Assembly: GCA_001898335.1 (NCBI GenBank)
Contig: MKTS01000009.1
Location: forward strand, 558,001 to 622,000
Length of the DNA: 64,000 nucleotides
DNA from: Mucilaginibacter sp. 44-25
Lineage (GTDB): Bacteria > Bacteroidota > Bacteroidia > Sphingobacteriales > Sphingobacteriaceae
Direction: 5' to 3'
Shown: in pieces, positions 1-8,276 of the stretch
Layout: the number at the start of each line of letters is the position of its first letter
Position numbering within the stretch: position 1 is the stretch's first letter
Translations under genes and position numbers: made by a program
The notes under the pieces: model-generated
Databases searched by the model: none
Seen by the model: only the letters and a program-made list of their open reading frames with translations
What the model was told of the DNA's origin: nothing

Positions 1-1
1 A

Positions 2-670
2 CAGGCAGTAATGAAAGACTCCTGGGCTACCAACAATTTCCCGTTTGACCAGCAAAAACTACGGTTCTCTATTGAAAATTCGCAGTTTGATTCCAAAGCG
101 CTGGTATTTAAGGCAGATACTTTAGGCAAGCACTTTGATCCGCGGTTTACCCTGCGAGGCTGGAACATAGATAGTATCGACATCAGCACCGGTATAAAAA
201 AATATGAAACCGCCTTTGGCGACGATAAAATACCCCAACCCCATACCGAGTACAGCAATTTTAAGGTACTGCTTACTATTGATCGCGACGCGATGGGGCT
301 ATTCTGGAAGATGTTCTTGGGAATGTATGTGGCTTTTCTTATTGCCTACATGTGTTTTTACATCCATGCCGATAGTATCGACTCGCGCTTCGGATTAAGC
401 GTTGGTGCCTTGTTCGCGGTAATTGGTAATAAATACATTGTTGACTCCGCGCTGCCGGAGTCCAGCTCATTTACGCTGGTAGATATGCTGCACGGTATCA
501 CCCTGGTATTTATCCTTACGGTAATTATCTGCACGGCCTATTCGTTAAAACTGGTAAAACGCAACGAAGCGGAACGCGCCCAGCGGTTCGATTTTATTTG
601 CGGACAGATACTCATATGCACTTATGCCATTTTAAACGCCTGGTTTATATGGCAGGCAACAAGAGGATAA
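2..670 (+). CDS. Pentameric ligand-gated ion channel homologue (5' end outside window)
   Basis: The reading frame is open to the left edge, so the N-terminus is missing; 219 residues follow the first Met at 11. The visible part begins near the Cys-loop position with FPFDQQ (residues 10-15 from that Met), the family hallmark FPFDxQ. As in bacterial members it has no loop cysteines. Beta-strand-like sequence runs to about 95. Four hydrophobic segments follow: M1 about 97-119, M2 124-148, M3 about 154-181 and M4 about 193-215, with Leu-Pro (148-149) in the M2-M3 loop. This is the topology of GLIC/ELIC-type channels. A by-eye ungapped alignment of M2 with GLIC puts Asp124 at -2', Gly128 at 2', Gly132 at 6', Phe135 at 9' and Tyr142 at 16'. 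The acidic -2' residue would fit cation selectivity. Ligand and physiological role cannot be read from the sequence. It ends 113 bp before the heme cluster and is probably a separate unit. Confidence 0.75.
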   Translation, partial: QAVMKDSWATNNFPFDQQKLRFSIENSQFDSKALVFKADTLGKHFDPRFTLRGWNIDSIDISTGIKKYETAFGDDKIPQPHTEYSNFKVLLTIDRDAMGLFWKMFLGMYVAFLIAYMCFYIHADSIDSRFGLSVGALFAVIGNKYIVDSALPESSSFTLVDMLHGITLVFILTVIICTAYSLKLVKRNEAERAQRFDFICGQILICTYAILNAWFIWQATRG

Positions 671-754
671 CCTGAAGCCAACGTGCTTTACTCATCAGAT
701 AGTCAGGATACTCTCATATCCTCAATTAATAACACGTTACTACCTGTAAAAACT

Positions 755-762
755 TAAATTTG
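755..762 (+). promoter_or_regulatory. Promoter -7 box of the heme cluster
   Basis: TAAATTTG matches the Bacteroidota -7 consensus TAnnTTTG exactly. No good -33 TTG is seen at the usual spacing. If used, transcription starts near 769, after the possible upstream start at 760, which favours the TTG at 784 as the hemC start. Confidence 0.55.
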
Positions 763-783
763 CAGTGTAAAAAATTTAACCTT

Positions 784-2358
784 TTGGACAGAACAGTAAT
801 TATCGGCACACGCGGAAGCGAACTTGCACTATGGCAGGCAAACTTTGTTAAGGACCAACTTGCAGCATTGCACATCCCTGCAGAACTTAAGATCATTAAA
901 ACACAGGGCGACCGTATCCTTAACCTTAGCCTGGATAAACTGGAAGGCAAAGGTTTTTTTACCAAAGAATTAGAAGAAGAACTACTGGCAGGCACTATAG
1001 ACATTGCCGTGCATTCGCATAAAGACCTGCCTACAGAAAATCCGCCGGGACTCATCATCGCAGCAGTTTCAGAACGGGAAGACCCGGCTGAACTGTTGCT
1101 GATATTGAAGGATTGCGTTGATGTGCGCCAAAAGCTGTCCGTTAAATATGGTGGTATTGTGGGTACGTCATCCAACCGCCGTAAGGCTCAATTATTAGCC
1201 TTGCGCCCCGATCTCGAAATAGAAGACCTGCGCGGCAACGTACCCACCCGCATAGGTAAACTACGCGACGAGAAATATGACGCTATTATGCTGGCCAAAG
1301 CCGGTGTTAGCCGTTTAGGTATTGATCTGAGCGAATTCCATGTAGAAGAACTAACCCCTACTGAGTTTATTCCCGCACCTGCGCAAGGGGTATTAGCCAT
1401 ACAGATACGTGATAACAACCAAATATTATTTGATGCCCTGCAGGCGTTGCACCACCCCGAGGTGGCCGAGCAGCTTTCATTAGAACGCGGCGTGTTAAAA
1501 CAGTTTGGTGGTGGTTGCCACCTGCCATTGGGTGTTTACTGTCGTAAAGAAAACGGGCAGTTCCAGGTGTTCACCTCAAAATCTGATGATGAGGATGAGT
1601 TTCCTGATCGTTTATTTATAGAAACGCCAACACTTGAAGGTGTTACCGAACGCATTTTGGCCAAGTTTGCTAAAGACAGAAAGTTCCCTTCAAAGGTATT
1701 TATATCAAGAGATATATCGGCAACCAGCTACTTCCGCCGGGCACTGGAGAAATATAAGATCGAAATAGAAGACCGCTCGTTGATACGTACGGTACCGGTG
1801 ATCACCCGTTTTGATTCTTATATTTTAAAGAACATTGATTGGGTATTCTTTACCAGTAAAAACGCGGTTGAATATTTCTTTAAGCTGCAGCCGCAATTCC
1901 CTAAAAAGGTAAAGTTCGGCGTAATGGGTGCGGGCAGCGAGGATATGCTGCGTAAGAATGGCCACTTTGCTGATTTTGTTGGCGAAGGAAATGATACCGC
2001 TGATGTTGCTGCCGATTTTGCCGCGCTGGCAAATGGCGCAACGGTACTTTTCCCGGGTGCCGATAACCCGATGAGGAGTATTCACCAGGGACTATCCGCC
2101 GATACAAAGATCATTGATCTGCCGGTTTACGAAACTGTTTTAGAAGAGGACGTAGAGGCCAGTGGTGCCGACGTGATGATATTTACCAGCCCAAGCAATG
2201 TTGACGCTTATTTTGCCGACAACCTGCTTGAGCCTGGCCAAAAAGTAATAGCCATAGGCAAATCAACCGGTAAAAAGTTTGATGAAATGGGCGTTAAATA
2301 CGTGCTTCCATTTTCGCCAGACGAAGTAGGTTTAGCCGAGGCGGTGTTTGGGATTTAA
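784..2358 (+). CDS. hemC-hemD: Fused hydroxymethylbilane synthase / uroporphyrinogen-III synthase
   Basis: A 524-residue fusion covering two consecutive steps: four porphobilinogens to hydroxymethylbilane (HemC), then cyclisation to uroporphyrinogen III (HemD). HemC occupies about residues 1-300, with IGTRGSELALWQ at the N-terminus, HSHKDLP with the catalytic Asp (about 81) and FGGGCHLP with the cofactor-binding Cys (about 245). The weakly conserved HemD half begins near KVFISRD (about 303) and runs to the end. The start is TTG at 784 (MDRTVIIGTRGS). A TTG at 760 would add eight non-conserved residues and lies inside the -7 box. hemB follows after 73 bp. HemC is certain; HemD rests on position, length and fold-typical motifs such as FTSKNAVEYFF and IFTSPSNVDAYF. 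Confidence 0.93.
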   Translation: MDRTVIIGTRGSELALWQANFVKDQLAALHIPAELKIIKTQGDRILNLSLDKLEGKGFFTKELEEELLAGTIDIAVHSHKDLPTENPPGLIIAAVSEREDPAELLLILKDCVDVRQKLSVKYGGIVGTSSNRRKAQLLALRPDLEIEDLRGNVPTRIGKLRDEKYDAIMLAKAGVSRLGIDLSEFHVEELTPTEFIPAPAQGVLAIQIRDNNQILFDALQALHHPEVAEQLSLERGVLKQFGGGCHLPLGVYCRKENGQFQVFTSKSDDEDEFPDRLFIETPTLEGVTERILAKFAKDRKFPSKVFISRDISATSYFRRALEKYKIEIEDRSLIRTVPVITRFDSYILKNIDWVFFTSKNAVEYFFKLQPQFPKKVKFGVMGAGSEDMLRKNGHFADFVGEGNDTADVAADFAALANGATVLFPGADNPMRSIHQGLSADTKIIDLPVYETVLEEDVEASGADVMIFTSPSNVDAYFADNLLEPGQKVIAIGKSTGKKFDEMGVKYVLPFSPDEVGLAEAVFGI

Positions 2359-2361
2359 AGG

Positions 2362-2418
2362 AGTCCATAGACTGGTTCCTTGCAAAGATTTATGACCATG
2401 GACTATTGTCTATGGACT
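2362..2418. repeat. Intergenic inverted repeat
   Basis: AGTCCATAGAC (2362-2372) and GTCTATGGACT (2408-2418) are perfect 11-bp complementary arms. Variants of the word 'ggactatt' recur in tandem up to the hemB start. It could fold in the hemCD-hemB mRNA; there is no U-run, so it is not a standard terminator. Confidence 0.7.
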
Positions 2419-2431
2419 ATTGACTATTAGT

Positions 2432-3403
2432 ATGCTACAACGACCAAGAAGAAACCGCAAGAGTGAAGTGATCCGCCAGATGGTGCAGGAAACTCATGTA
2501 AGCGCGGCCAATTTGATATTTCCGCTGTTTATTGTTGATGGTGAGAACCAAAAGACCGAGGTATCGTCGATGCCGGGCATCTATCGTTATTCTATCGATA
2601 ACCTGCTGCGCGAGGTAGAGAGCTGCCTCAAACTGGGCTTAAACTCTTTTGACTTGTTCCCCAACATTGAGGAAGCGCTAAAAGATAAGTATGCTACTGA
2701 AAGTCACCGCGACGAAAGTTTATACCTGCGCGCCATCCGTGCGGTTAAAAAGGAGTTCCCCGAAGCTTGCGTAATTACCGACGTAGCGATGGACCCTTAC
2801 AGCAGCGACGGTCATGATGGCATTGTGGAAAACGGCGAGATACTGAATGACGCCACGTTAGAAGTATTAGGCAAAATGGCTTTGGCACATGCACGCAGCG
2901 GTGCCGATATTATCGCCCCATCAGATATGATGGATGGACGGGTAGGCTATATACGCCAGGTGCTGGATGATAACGGTTTTACTAATGTTTCTATCATGTC
3001 GTATTCAGCAAAATACGCCAGTGCTTTTTATGGCCCGTTCAGAGATGCACTGAACTCAGCGCCTAAGTTTGGTGATAAGAAAACTTACCAGATGAACCCT
3101 GCCAACCAGCAGGAAGCACTTATCGAAGCCCGTCTGGACGAAGCAGAAGGTGCCGATTTCCTGATGGTAAAACCCGGTTTGCCTTACCTGGATGTAATTA
3201 AACTTTTAAAAGATAGTACCCAGCTACCCATAGCGGCCTACAATGTAAGCGGCGAGTACGCCATGATAAAAGCTGCCATACAAAAAGGCTGGCTGAATGA
3301 GCAGCGTGCCATAACCGAGGTATTGATGAGCCTTCGCCGTGCCGGCGCAAGCGCGATACTGACTTATCACGCTAAAGAAGTGCTGGAAAATAAGTGGCTG
3401 TAG
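2432..3403 (+). CDS. hemB: Delta-aminolevulinic acid dehydratase (porphobilinogen synthase)
   Basis: Condenses two 5-aminolevulinate molecules to porphobilinogen in the cytoplasm. It has 323 residues, normal for the family. The Schiff-base lysines are Lys194 (in SYSAKYASAFYGPFR) and Lys247 (in DFLMVKPGLPYLD). The metal-site segment reads DVAMDPYSSDGHDG (117-130), with Asp/Ala in place of the three cysteines of zinc-type enzymes, so this is the zinc-free, magnesium-type form. The start is ATG at 2432 (MLQRPRRNRK); an in-frame TTG at 2420 lies in the repeat-rich leader. It sits between hemCD and hemL. Confidence 0.97.
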   Translation: MLQRPRRNRKSEVIRQMVQETHVSAANLIFPLFIVDGENQKTEVSSMPGIYRYSIDNLLREVESCLKLGLNSFDLFPNIEEALKDKYATESHRDESLYLRAIRAVKKEFPEACVITDVAMDPYSSDGHDGIVENGEILNDATLEVLGKMALAHARSGADIIAPSDMMDGRVGYIRQVLDDNGFTNVSIMSYSAKYASAFYGPFRDALNSAPKFGDKKTYQMNPANQQEALIEARLDEAEGADFLMVKPGLPYLDVIKLLKDSTQLPIAAYNVSGEYAMIKAAIQKGWLNEQRAITEVLMSLRRAGASAILTYHAKEVLENKWL

Positions 3404-3506
3404 AAGCCCCACCCAAACCCTCCCCAAAAGGGAGGGCTTAATAAAATTATTAGAATGTTATTCCAAAAAGTCTCCCCCCTCTTGGGGGAGATTTAGAGGG
3501 GGCCAA
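3404..3506. repeat. Paired C-rich palindromes (REP/BIME-like)
   Basis: Two hairpins face each other: CCCTCCC..GGGAGGG (3418-3436) and TCTCCCCC..GGGGGAGA (3471-3491). The flanks (cccacccaaaccc on the left, gatttagaggggg on the right) make the second unit an approximate inverted copy of the first. This design is typical of multicopy intergenic palindromes. It fills the hemB-hemL gap. Confidence 0.7.
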
Positions 3507-3511
3507 ATAAG

Positions 3512-4819
3512 ATGAGTATAAAAGATATCAGCAGAGCCAAATCTGCGGAACTGTACGAAAAAGCGAAAACCTATTTCCCTGGTGGGGTAAACTCACCGGT
3601 TAGGGCCTTTAAATCTGTTTACGGTACGCCGTTGTTTATTGAAAAAGGAAATGGCAGCCATATTTGGGATGCGGATGGCAATGAGTTTATTGATTTTTGC
3701 TGCTCATGGGGGCCGCTTATTTTAGGCCATGCAAATGCCGCGATCATTGAAAAGGTTACCGAAGTAATGCAAAAAGGCATGTCATTCGGCGCTCCAACTG
3801 CATTAGAGAATGAATTAGCCGAGTTGATCCTGAGCAACAATAAATTCATTAAGAAGATTCGCTTTACCAGTTCAGGTACCGAGGCGGTAATGTCGGCCAT
3901 CAGGTTGGCGCGCGGTTATACCAAGCGCGATAAGATCTTAAAGTTTGAAGGCTGCTACCACGGGCATTCAGACAGCTTGCTGGTTAAGGCAGGTTCGGGC
4001 CTGGTTACCTTTGGTGAAACCTCATCTGCAGGTGTGCCTGTGGCTTTCGCTAATGAAACCATTGTGGTTTCGTTAGATGATACCAACGCTTTAGACAACG
4101 CATTCGCGGAGTTCAAAGACCAGATCGCTGCCGTTATCATCGAGCCTATCCCAGCCAATAATGGCCTGCTTTTACAAAGCCGGGAGTATCTGCAATACCT
4201 GCGGGATATTTGTACCCAAAACGGCACCTTACTGATATTTGACGAAGTGATCTCCGGTTTCCGTGTAGGCTTTGAAGGTGCGGCAGGTGTTTATGGTATC
4301 CAGCCCGATATTATTACCTATGGTAAGATCATTGGTGGTGGTTTACCGGTTGGTGCTTACGGTGCTTCGGCTGAAGTAATGGATCATATATCGCCGGTAG
4401 GTTCGGTATACCAGGCAGGTACGCTATCGGGCAACCCGGTTGCTATGGCTGCGGGCATTGCGCAATTAAAGCAATTATTAAAGCCGGGCTTTTATGAAAA
4501 TTTAAATGCCACTACAGCTGCCTTTGTAACCGATATCAGGCAATACGCTGATGGCAAAGGTTATCCGGTTAAACTGTTCACTATCGGCTCTATCTTCTGG
4601 TTCGCGTTTACAGATCAGGAAAGCATCAGCACGGCTGAACAGATTGACCCTAACGGCATGGTGAAGTTCAAAGAAATGCACCGGGAGCTACTTAACCGTG
4701 GCGTTTACATGGGCCCATCGGGTTACGAAGTTGGCTTTATATCATCAGCCCATACCGCCGCTGATCTGGAAACAACAAAAACCGCTATATTTGATAGTTT
4801 AGATATTGTTTTTAAGTAG
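3512..4819 (+). CDS. hemL: Glutamate-1-semialdehyde 2,1-aminomutase
   Basis: PLP enzyme that converts glutamate-1-semialdehyde to 5-aminolevulinate, the step after HemA in the C5 pathway. It has 435 residues, full length. The PLP lysine is Lys272 in TYGKIIGGGLPVGAYG. FFPGGVNSPVR-type sequence (21-31), SSGTEAVMSAIRLAR (120-134) and the cofactor Asp in FDEVISGFR (243-251) are all present. The start is ATG at 3512, directly after the palindrome pair. Its presence with hemA shows the C5 route rather than the ALA synthase route. Confidence 0.97.
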   Translation: MSIKDISRAKSAELYEKAKTYFPGGVNSPVRAFKSVYGTPLFIEKGNGSHIWDADGNEFIDFCCSWGPLILGHANAAIIEKVTEVMQKGMSFGAPTALENELAELILSNNKFIKKIRFTSSGTEAVMSAIRLARGYTKRDKILKFEGCYHGHSDSLLVKAGSGLVTFGETSSAGVPVAFANETIVVSLDDTNALDNAFAEFKDQIAAVIIEPIPANNGLLLQSREYLQYLRDICTQNGTLLIFDEVISGFRVGFEGAAGVYGIQPDIITYGKIIGGGLPVGAYGASAEVMDHISPVGSVYQAGTLSGNPVAMAAGIAQLKQLLKPGFYENLNATTAAFVTDIRQYADGKGYPVKLFTIGSIFWFAFTDQESISTAEQIDPNGMVKFKEMHRELLNRGVYMGPSGYEVGFISSAHTAADLETTKTAIFDSLDIVFK

Positions 4820-4897
4820 TGGTAAGTAGCAGGCAGTGCGCAGTTTGCGCCAAAGCGATCTGCAACAAATAACTGCCAACTAAGAACTGAAAACTGC
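4820..4897. repeat. Intergenic quasi-palindromic word repeat
   Basis: The hemL-kinase gap is made of short related words (aagtagcaggcagt, then aactgccaact, aagaactg, aaaactgc). GGCAGT and ACTGCC are complementary, and TGCGCAGTTTGCGC forms an inner palindrome. It has the same design as other gaps in the window but a different sequence. Confidence 0.45.
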
Positions 4898-5773
4898 ATG
4901 CTAATGAAAAAGACACTTGTAATATTTTACGCCATCATTATCTACGCCATTGCCGAACTGGTTTGGTGGGGTTATATGCTGGTAAACCTTAACCCGAGCC
5001 GTAAAGGCATGATCATGGGCGAAGGGATGATGTTTATAATGGTGTTTTTGGTAGGGGCCTATTTCCTGCATAAGTCGCTTAACAAGGAGGCCAAACTCCA
5101 CGAGCAGAAAAAAAACTTCCTGCTTTCTGTTACCCATGAGCTTAAATCGCCTTTGGCATCTATTAAAATATTGCTGCAAACCATTCAGAAACGTGACCTC
5201 AACCGGGAGCAGATACTCAACTTTATCGACAAATCGCTTTTAGATGTGGAGCGGTTGGACGATATGGTAGAAAACATGCTGCTGGCTGCCAAAATTGAAA
5301 ACCGATCGTACAGTTTCCCTAAAGCTGAGTTTAACCTATCGGTACTGGTAGATAGTATTGTTAACCGATTGCAGATAAGCAAATGCGATTGCAACCAACA
5401 GATCATCTCCGCGGAGATCGAGCCAAACGTTAAAATAACAGGCGATAAGTTTGCCCTCACTTCAGTAGTAACCAATCTCATTGAAAACGCGGTAAAATAC
5501 TCAAGCCCCTGCGAAACCGTTTTTGTGAAATTGTTTGAAAAAGAAGGCCGCATTATCTTTCAGGTGGCAGACCACGGCATAGGGATAGCAGATACCGAGA
5601 AAAATCGCATATTTGAAAGGTTCTACCGTGTAGGCAGCGAGGATACACGTAATACAAAAGGTACCGGGCTTGGTTTATACATTGTTAAAGAGGTATTAGA
5701 TAAGCACCAGGCCAGTATAAAAGTTAAAGATAACCGCCCTGCCGGAAGTATTTTTGAAGTTGTTTTTGCATAA
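4898..5773 (+). CDS. Sensor histidine kinase with no periplasmic sensor domain
   Basis: Membrane histidine kinase of 291 residues. Two transmembrane helices (about 5-29 and 43-58) are separated by a loop of only about a dozen residues, so any signal must be sensed in or near the membrane. The HisKA domain carries phospho-acceptor His80 in VTHELKSP. The ATPase domain has the N-box LIENAVKYS (Asn197), G1 DHGIGI (225-230) and G2 GTGLGL (255-260). The start may be ATG 4898 or ATG 4904. The response regulator follows after 15 bp, so the two form a pair. Their position between hemL and hemE suggests a link to heme or envelope state, but the sequence does not reveal the signal. Confidence 0.92.
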   Translation: MLMKKTLVIFYAIIIYAIAELVWWGYMLVNLNPSRKGMIMGEGMMFIMVFLVGAYFLHKSLNKEAKLHEQKKNFLLSVTHELKSPLASIKILLQTIQKRDLNREQILNFIDKSLLDVERLDDMVENMLLAAKIENRSYSFPKAEFNLSVLVDSIVNRLQISKCDCNQQIISAEIEPNVKITGDKFALTSVVTNLIENAVKYSSPCETVFVKLFEKEGRIIFQVADHGIGIADTEKNRIFERFYRVGSEDTRNTKGTGLGLYIVKEVLDKHQASIKVKDNRPAGSIFEVVFA

Positions 5774-5788
5774 ACCTATTCGTAAGAT

Positions 5789-6496
5789 ATGACACCCACT
5801 AAAAAAAGAATTTTGCTGGCCGAAGACGAGGAACACTTGTTAGAAGCCATTAAGTTAAACCTTGAACTGGAAGGTTATAAAGTTACCACGGCCAACAATG
5901 GTAAAAAAGCGCTCCAGATATTTAAAGAGGAAAGATTTAACCTCATCATACTCGATGTAATGATGCCGGAGATAGACGGTTTTGTGGTTGCAGAAACCAT
6001 CAGGCTGGAAAACTCTGAGGTACCTATTATGTTCCTTACCGCCAAGAACACTAATGAGGACAAAATATCGGGCCTTAAAAAGGGCGCGGATGATTACCTC
6101 ACCAAGCCCTTTAACCTGGAAGAACTGATATTACGTGTTAATAACCTGATTAAACGTAGTTTAAAGGGTGAAGACCTTAAAGAGTTCAACAGCTATAAAA
6201 TTGGCGACAAAACCATTCATTTCAATTCCTTTGAGCTGATAAATGATGACGGAAGCATTACGCCTTTAACCAAAAAGGAAACCATGCTTTTAAAGCTGCT
6301 TATTGAGCGCCGTAACGAAGCCGTATCGCGCGAGCAGATATTGGAAACCGTTTGGAACTATGACGTTTACCCGTCAACCCGTACCATTGATAACTTTATC
6401 CTAACCTTCCGTAAGTATTTTGAACCGGATCCAAAAAACCCTGTTTATTTCCACTCTATACGTGGTGTAGGTTATAAGTTTACCGATAACCACTAA
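5789..6496 (+). CDS. Response regulator, OmpR/PhoB family
   Basis: Transcription factor of 235 residues and partner of the preceding kinase. The receiver domain (1-120) has acidic Glu12/Asp13, phospho-acceptor Asp56 in LIILDVMMPE and the conserved Lys106 in LTKPFN. The C-terminal winged helix (about 135-233) ends in the family-typical STRTIDNFILTFRKYFE and IRGVGYKF. The TPR membrane protein follows after 9 bp and hemE further on, so the system lies within the heme gene string. Its targets are unknown. Confidence 0.94.
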   Translation: MTPTKKRILLAEDEEHLLEAIKLNLELEGYKVTTANNGKKALQIFKEERFNLIILDVMMPEIDGFVVAETIRLENSEVPIMFLTAKNTNEDKISGLKKGADDYLTKPFNLEELILRVNNLIKRSLKGEDLKEFNSYKIGDKTIHFNSFELINDDGSITPLTKKETMLLKLLIERRNEAVSREQILETVWNYDVYPSTRTIDNFILTFRKYFEPDPKNPVYFHSIRGVGYKFTDNH

Positions 6497-6505
6497 TAGC
6501 ATTGC

Positions 6506-7027
6506 ATGTTTACAAACAGGGCAAGGATATTAGTTGTAGGGATGTTTATTATACTGATGGCTTTCGCCATCAGGTACCAGGTATACCAGTTGGCAGCCGT
6601 AGCACTGATGTTTGTAGGCCTGCTGATATGGGGTTATTTTAAACAGGGTACCATAGTACTGGCGGCAAAGGCTTTTCATAATAAAGAGTATGCTAAAGCC
6701 GAGGATTTGCTGCAACAGGTTTATAAACCTGAAATGCTGAGCAAGAACCGCCGGGGCTTTTATGAATTTATATACGGGGGCGTATGCCTGCAAAAGCAGG
6801 ATTTTGACGAGGCCGAAAAGCATTACGAACTGGCCGCGTTATTTCCGCTCAGGAACGCTAATGACCACGTAGCCGCTTTGGTACTCGTTGCCAATATCAA
6901 CGTGCGTAAAGGCAACTACGATAAAGCAAAGGCGTACCTGCAATTAACTGATAAACATAAAGATACCATATCTGCCAAAATGAAGGACGTGATCCTGAAA
7001 GTTAGGCAGGAAATACAAAAGCACTGA
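6506..7027 (+). CDS. Membrane-anchored TPR protein
   Basis: 173 residues. Two hydrophobic helices near the N-terminus (about 9-25 and 27-45) are followed by a cytoplasmic-looking region with two or three TPR-like repeats (about 54-165: FHNKEYAKAEDLLQQVY, KQDFDEAEKHYELAA, GNYDKAKAYLQ). It lies 9 bp after the response regulator and upstream of hemE. It probably acts as a scaffold or adaptor; no enzymatic motif is visible. Confidence 0.7.
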   Translation: MFTNRARILVVGMFIILMAFAIRYQVYQLAAVALMFVGLLIWGYFKQGTIVLAAKAFHNKEYAKAEDLLQQVYKPEMLSKNRRGFYEFIYGGVCLQKQDFDEAEKHYELAALFPLRNANDHVAALVLVANINVRKGNYDKAKAYLQLTDKHKDTISAKMKDVILKVRQEIQKH

Positions 7028-7034
7028 TTTTAAC

Positions 7035-7108
7035 AGAGGCAAGATAACAAGAAGCAAGAAACAGGACAGGAGAACGCCTTGACTCCTGACTCTTGTTTTC
7101 CTGCCTCT
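7035..7108. repeat. Intergenic quasi-palindrome before hemE
   Basis: AGAGGCAAGATAACAAGA (from 7035) is nearly complementary to the segment ending AGAGG-complement at 7108 (tcttgttttcctgcctct). Between them are the repeated words caggacagg and gactcctgactc. It would form a long imperfect hairpin in the mRNA just upstream of hemE. Confidence 0.6.
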
Positions 7109-7119
7109 CTGAGCACAAT

Positions 7120-8145
7120 ATGAAAGATTCGTTATTTATAAAAGCCGCCTTTTCAGAAAAAACAGAACGCCCACCCGTATGGATGATGCGCCAGGCAGGC
7201 CGTTTTATGCCCGAGTATTGGGAAATTAAAAACAAATACTCGTTCCTGGAGATGTGTAAAACACCGGAAATAGCTGCCGATGTAACCATGCTGCCGGTTG
7301 ATCTGTTAGGGATTGATGCAGCCATATTGTTCTCGGACATACTGGTAACAGGTGAGGCCATGGGCGGCGACCTGAGTTTTACCGCAGGCGTGGGCCCAAA
7401 GTTTGCCAACCCGGTACGCACTCAGGCAGATGTGGACACCCTGGAAACCAACGTAGGCGATAGATTACAATATGTTGCTGATGCCATCAAAGTTATACAG
7501 CAGCGTTTAAACGGCAGCATCCCTTTGATCGGTTTTGCAGGGGCACCGTTTACGGTAATGAGCTACCTGGTTGAGGGCGGATCGTCAAAGGATTTTAAAC
7601 TAACCAAACTGATGCTGCATAACCAGCCGGAGCTGGCGCATCAGTTACTGTCAAAAATAGCCACCGTTACTGCCGATTACCTTAACCTGCAAATTGCAGC
7701 CGGTGTAAACGCCGTACAGATATTTGACAGCTGGGCACAGGCTTTGTCTTGGGATGATTATACCGAATTTTCACACCGTTACATCCAGGAGATCATCAGC
7801 AAGCTGAACAGGAAAGATATCCCCGTAATATCTTTTTGCAAAGGCAGCTCGGTATTCGCGCCGCTGATGGCCGAAGCTAAACCGGATGTGATCTCCATAG
7901 ACTGGAATGTGGACCTGCTGGATATGAAGAACAGGTTACCAAAAGGCATGGCCGTACAAGGCAACCTTGACCCGCATATCCTTTACGCTGATAAAAAGGT
8001 GATCAAAGACCGCATCCATCGCCTGTTTGAGCGTATGCGCGGGCAGGAAGGTTTTATCTTCAACCTCGGCCACGGCATTATGCCCGATATTCCGTTTGAT
8101 AACGTAAAATACGCGGTTGAGGTGATAAAAGAGTTTAAATATTAG
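7120..8145 (+). CDS. hemE: Uroporphyrinogen decarboxylase
   Basis: Converts uroporphyrinogen III to coproporphyrinogen III. It has 341 residues, full length. The N-terminal signature RPPVWMMRQAGRFMPEY (17-33) carries the substrate-binding arginines Arg24 and Arg28. The signature GFAGAPFTVMSYLVEGGSSK and the C-terminal FNLGHGIMPDIPFDNV are also present. The start is ATG at 7120 (MKDSLF); the in-frame codons upstream lie in the palindrome. It continues the heme cluster; a HemJ-like gene follows after a REP-type repeat. Confidence 0.97.
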   Translation: MKDSLFIKAAFSEKTERPPVWMMRQAGRFMPEYWEIKNKYSFLEMCKTPEIAADVTMLPVDLLGIDAAILFSDILVTGEAMGGDLSFTAGVGPKFANPVRTQADVDTLETNVGDRLQYVADAIKVIQQRLNGSIPLIGFAGAPFTVMSYLVEGGSSKDFKLTKLMLHNQPELAHQLLSKIATVTADYLNLQIAAGVNAVQIFDSWAQALSWDDYTEFSHRYIQEIISKLNRKDIPVISFCKGSSVFAPLMAEAKPDVISIDWNVDLLDMKNRLPKGMAVQGNLDPHILYADKKVIKDRIHRLFERMRGQEGFIFNLGHGIMPDIPFDNVKYAVEVIKEFKY

Positions 8146-8163
8146 GCCCAACAATAACAAATT

Positions 8164-8257
8164 TGTCATTGCGAGGAGCGTTAGCGACGTGGCAATCTCA
8201 GCATCTTCGTATGTCCGCTGAGATTGCTTCTCCGCCATACGGCGTATCGCAATGACA
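8164..8257. repeat. REP-like palindrome, copy 1
   Basis: The ends TGTCATTGCGA and TCGCAATGACA are complementary, and so are the inner GGCAATCTCAGC and GCTGAGATTGC. The whole element is an imperfect hairpin of about 94 nt. Related elements lie at 47194-47274, 51158-51237 and 51296-51388. Elements with 'tgtcattgcgag' ends are widespread dispersed repeats in bacteria. Confidence 0.8.
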
Positions 8258-8276
8258 CTTTTACGTAACAGGCATT

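Noticed and set aside
726..1175. 149-codon frame on the - strand across hemC
   Set aside because: Antisense shadow of hemC; Ser-rich with no recognisable domain.
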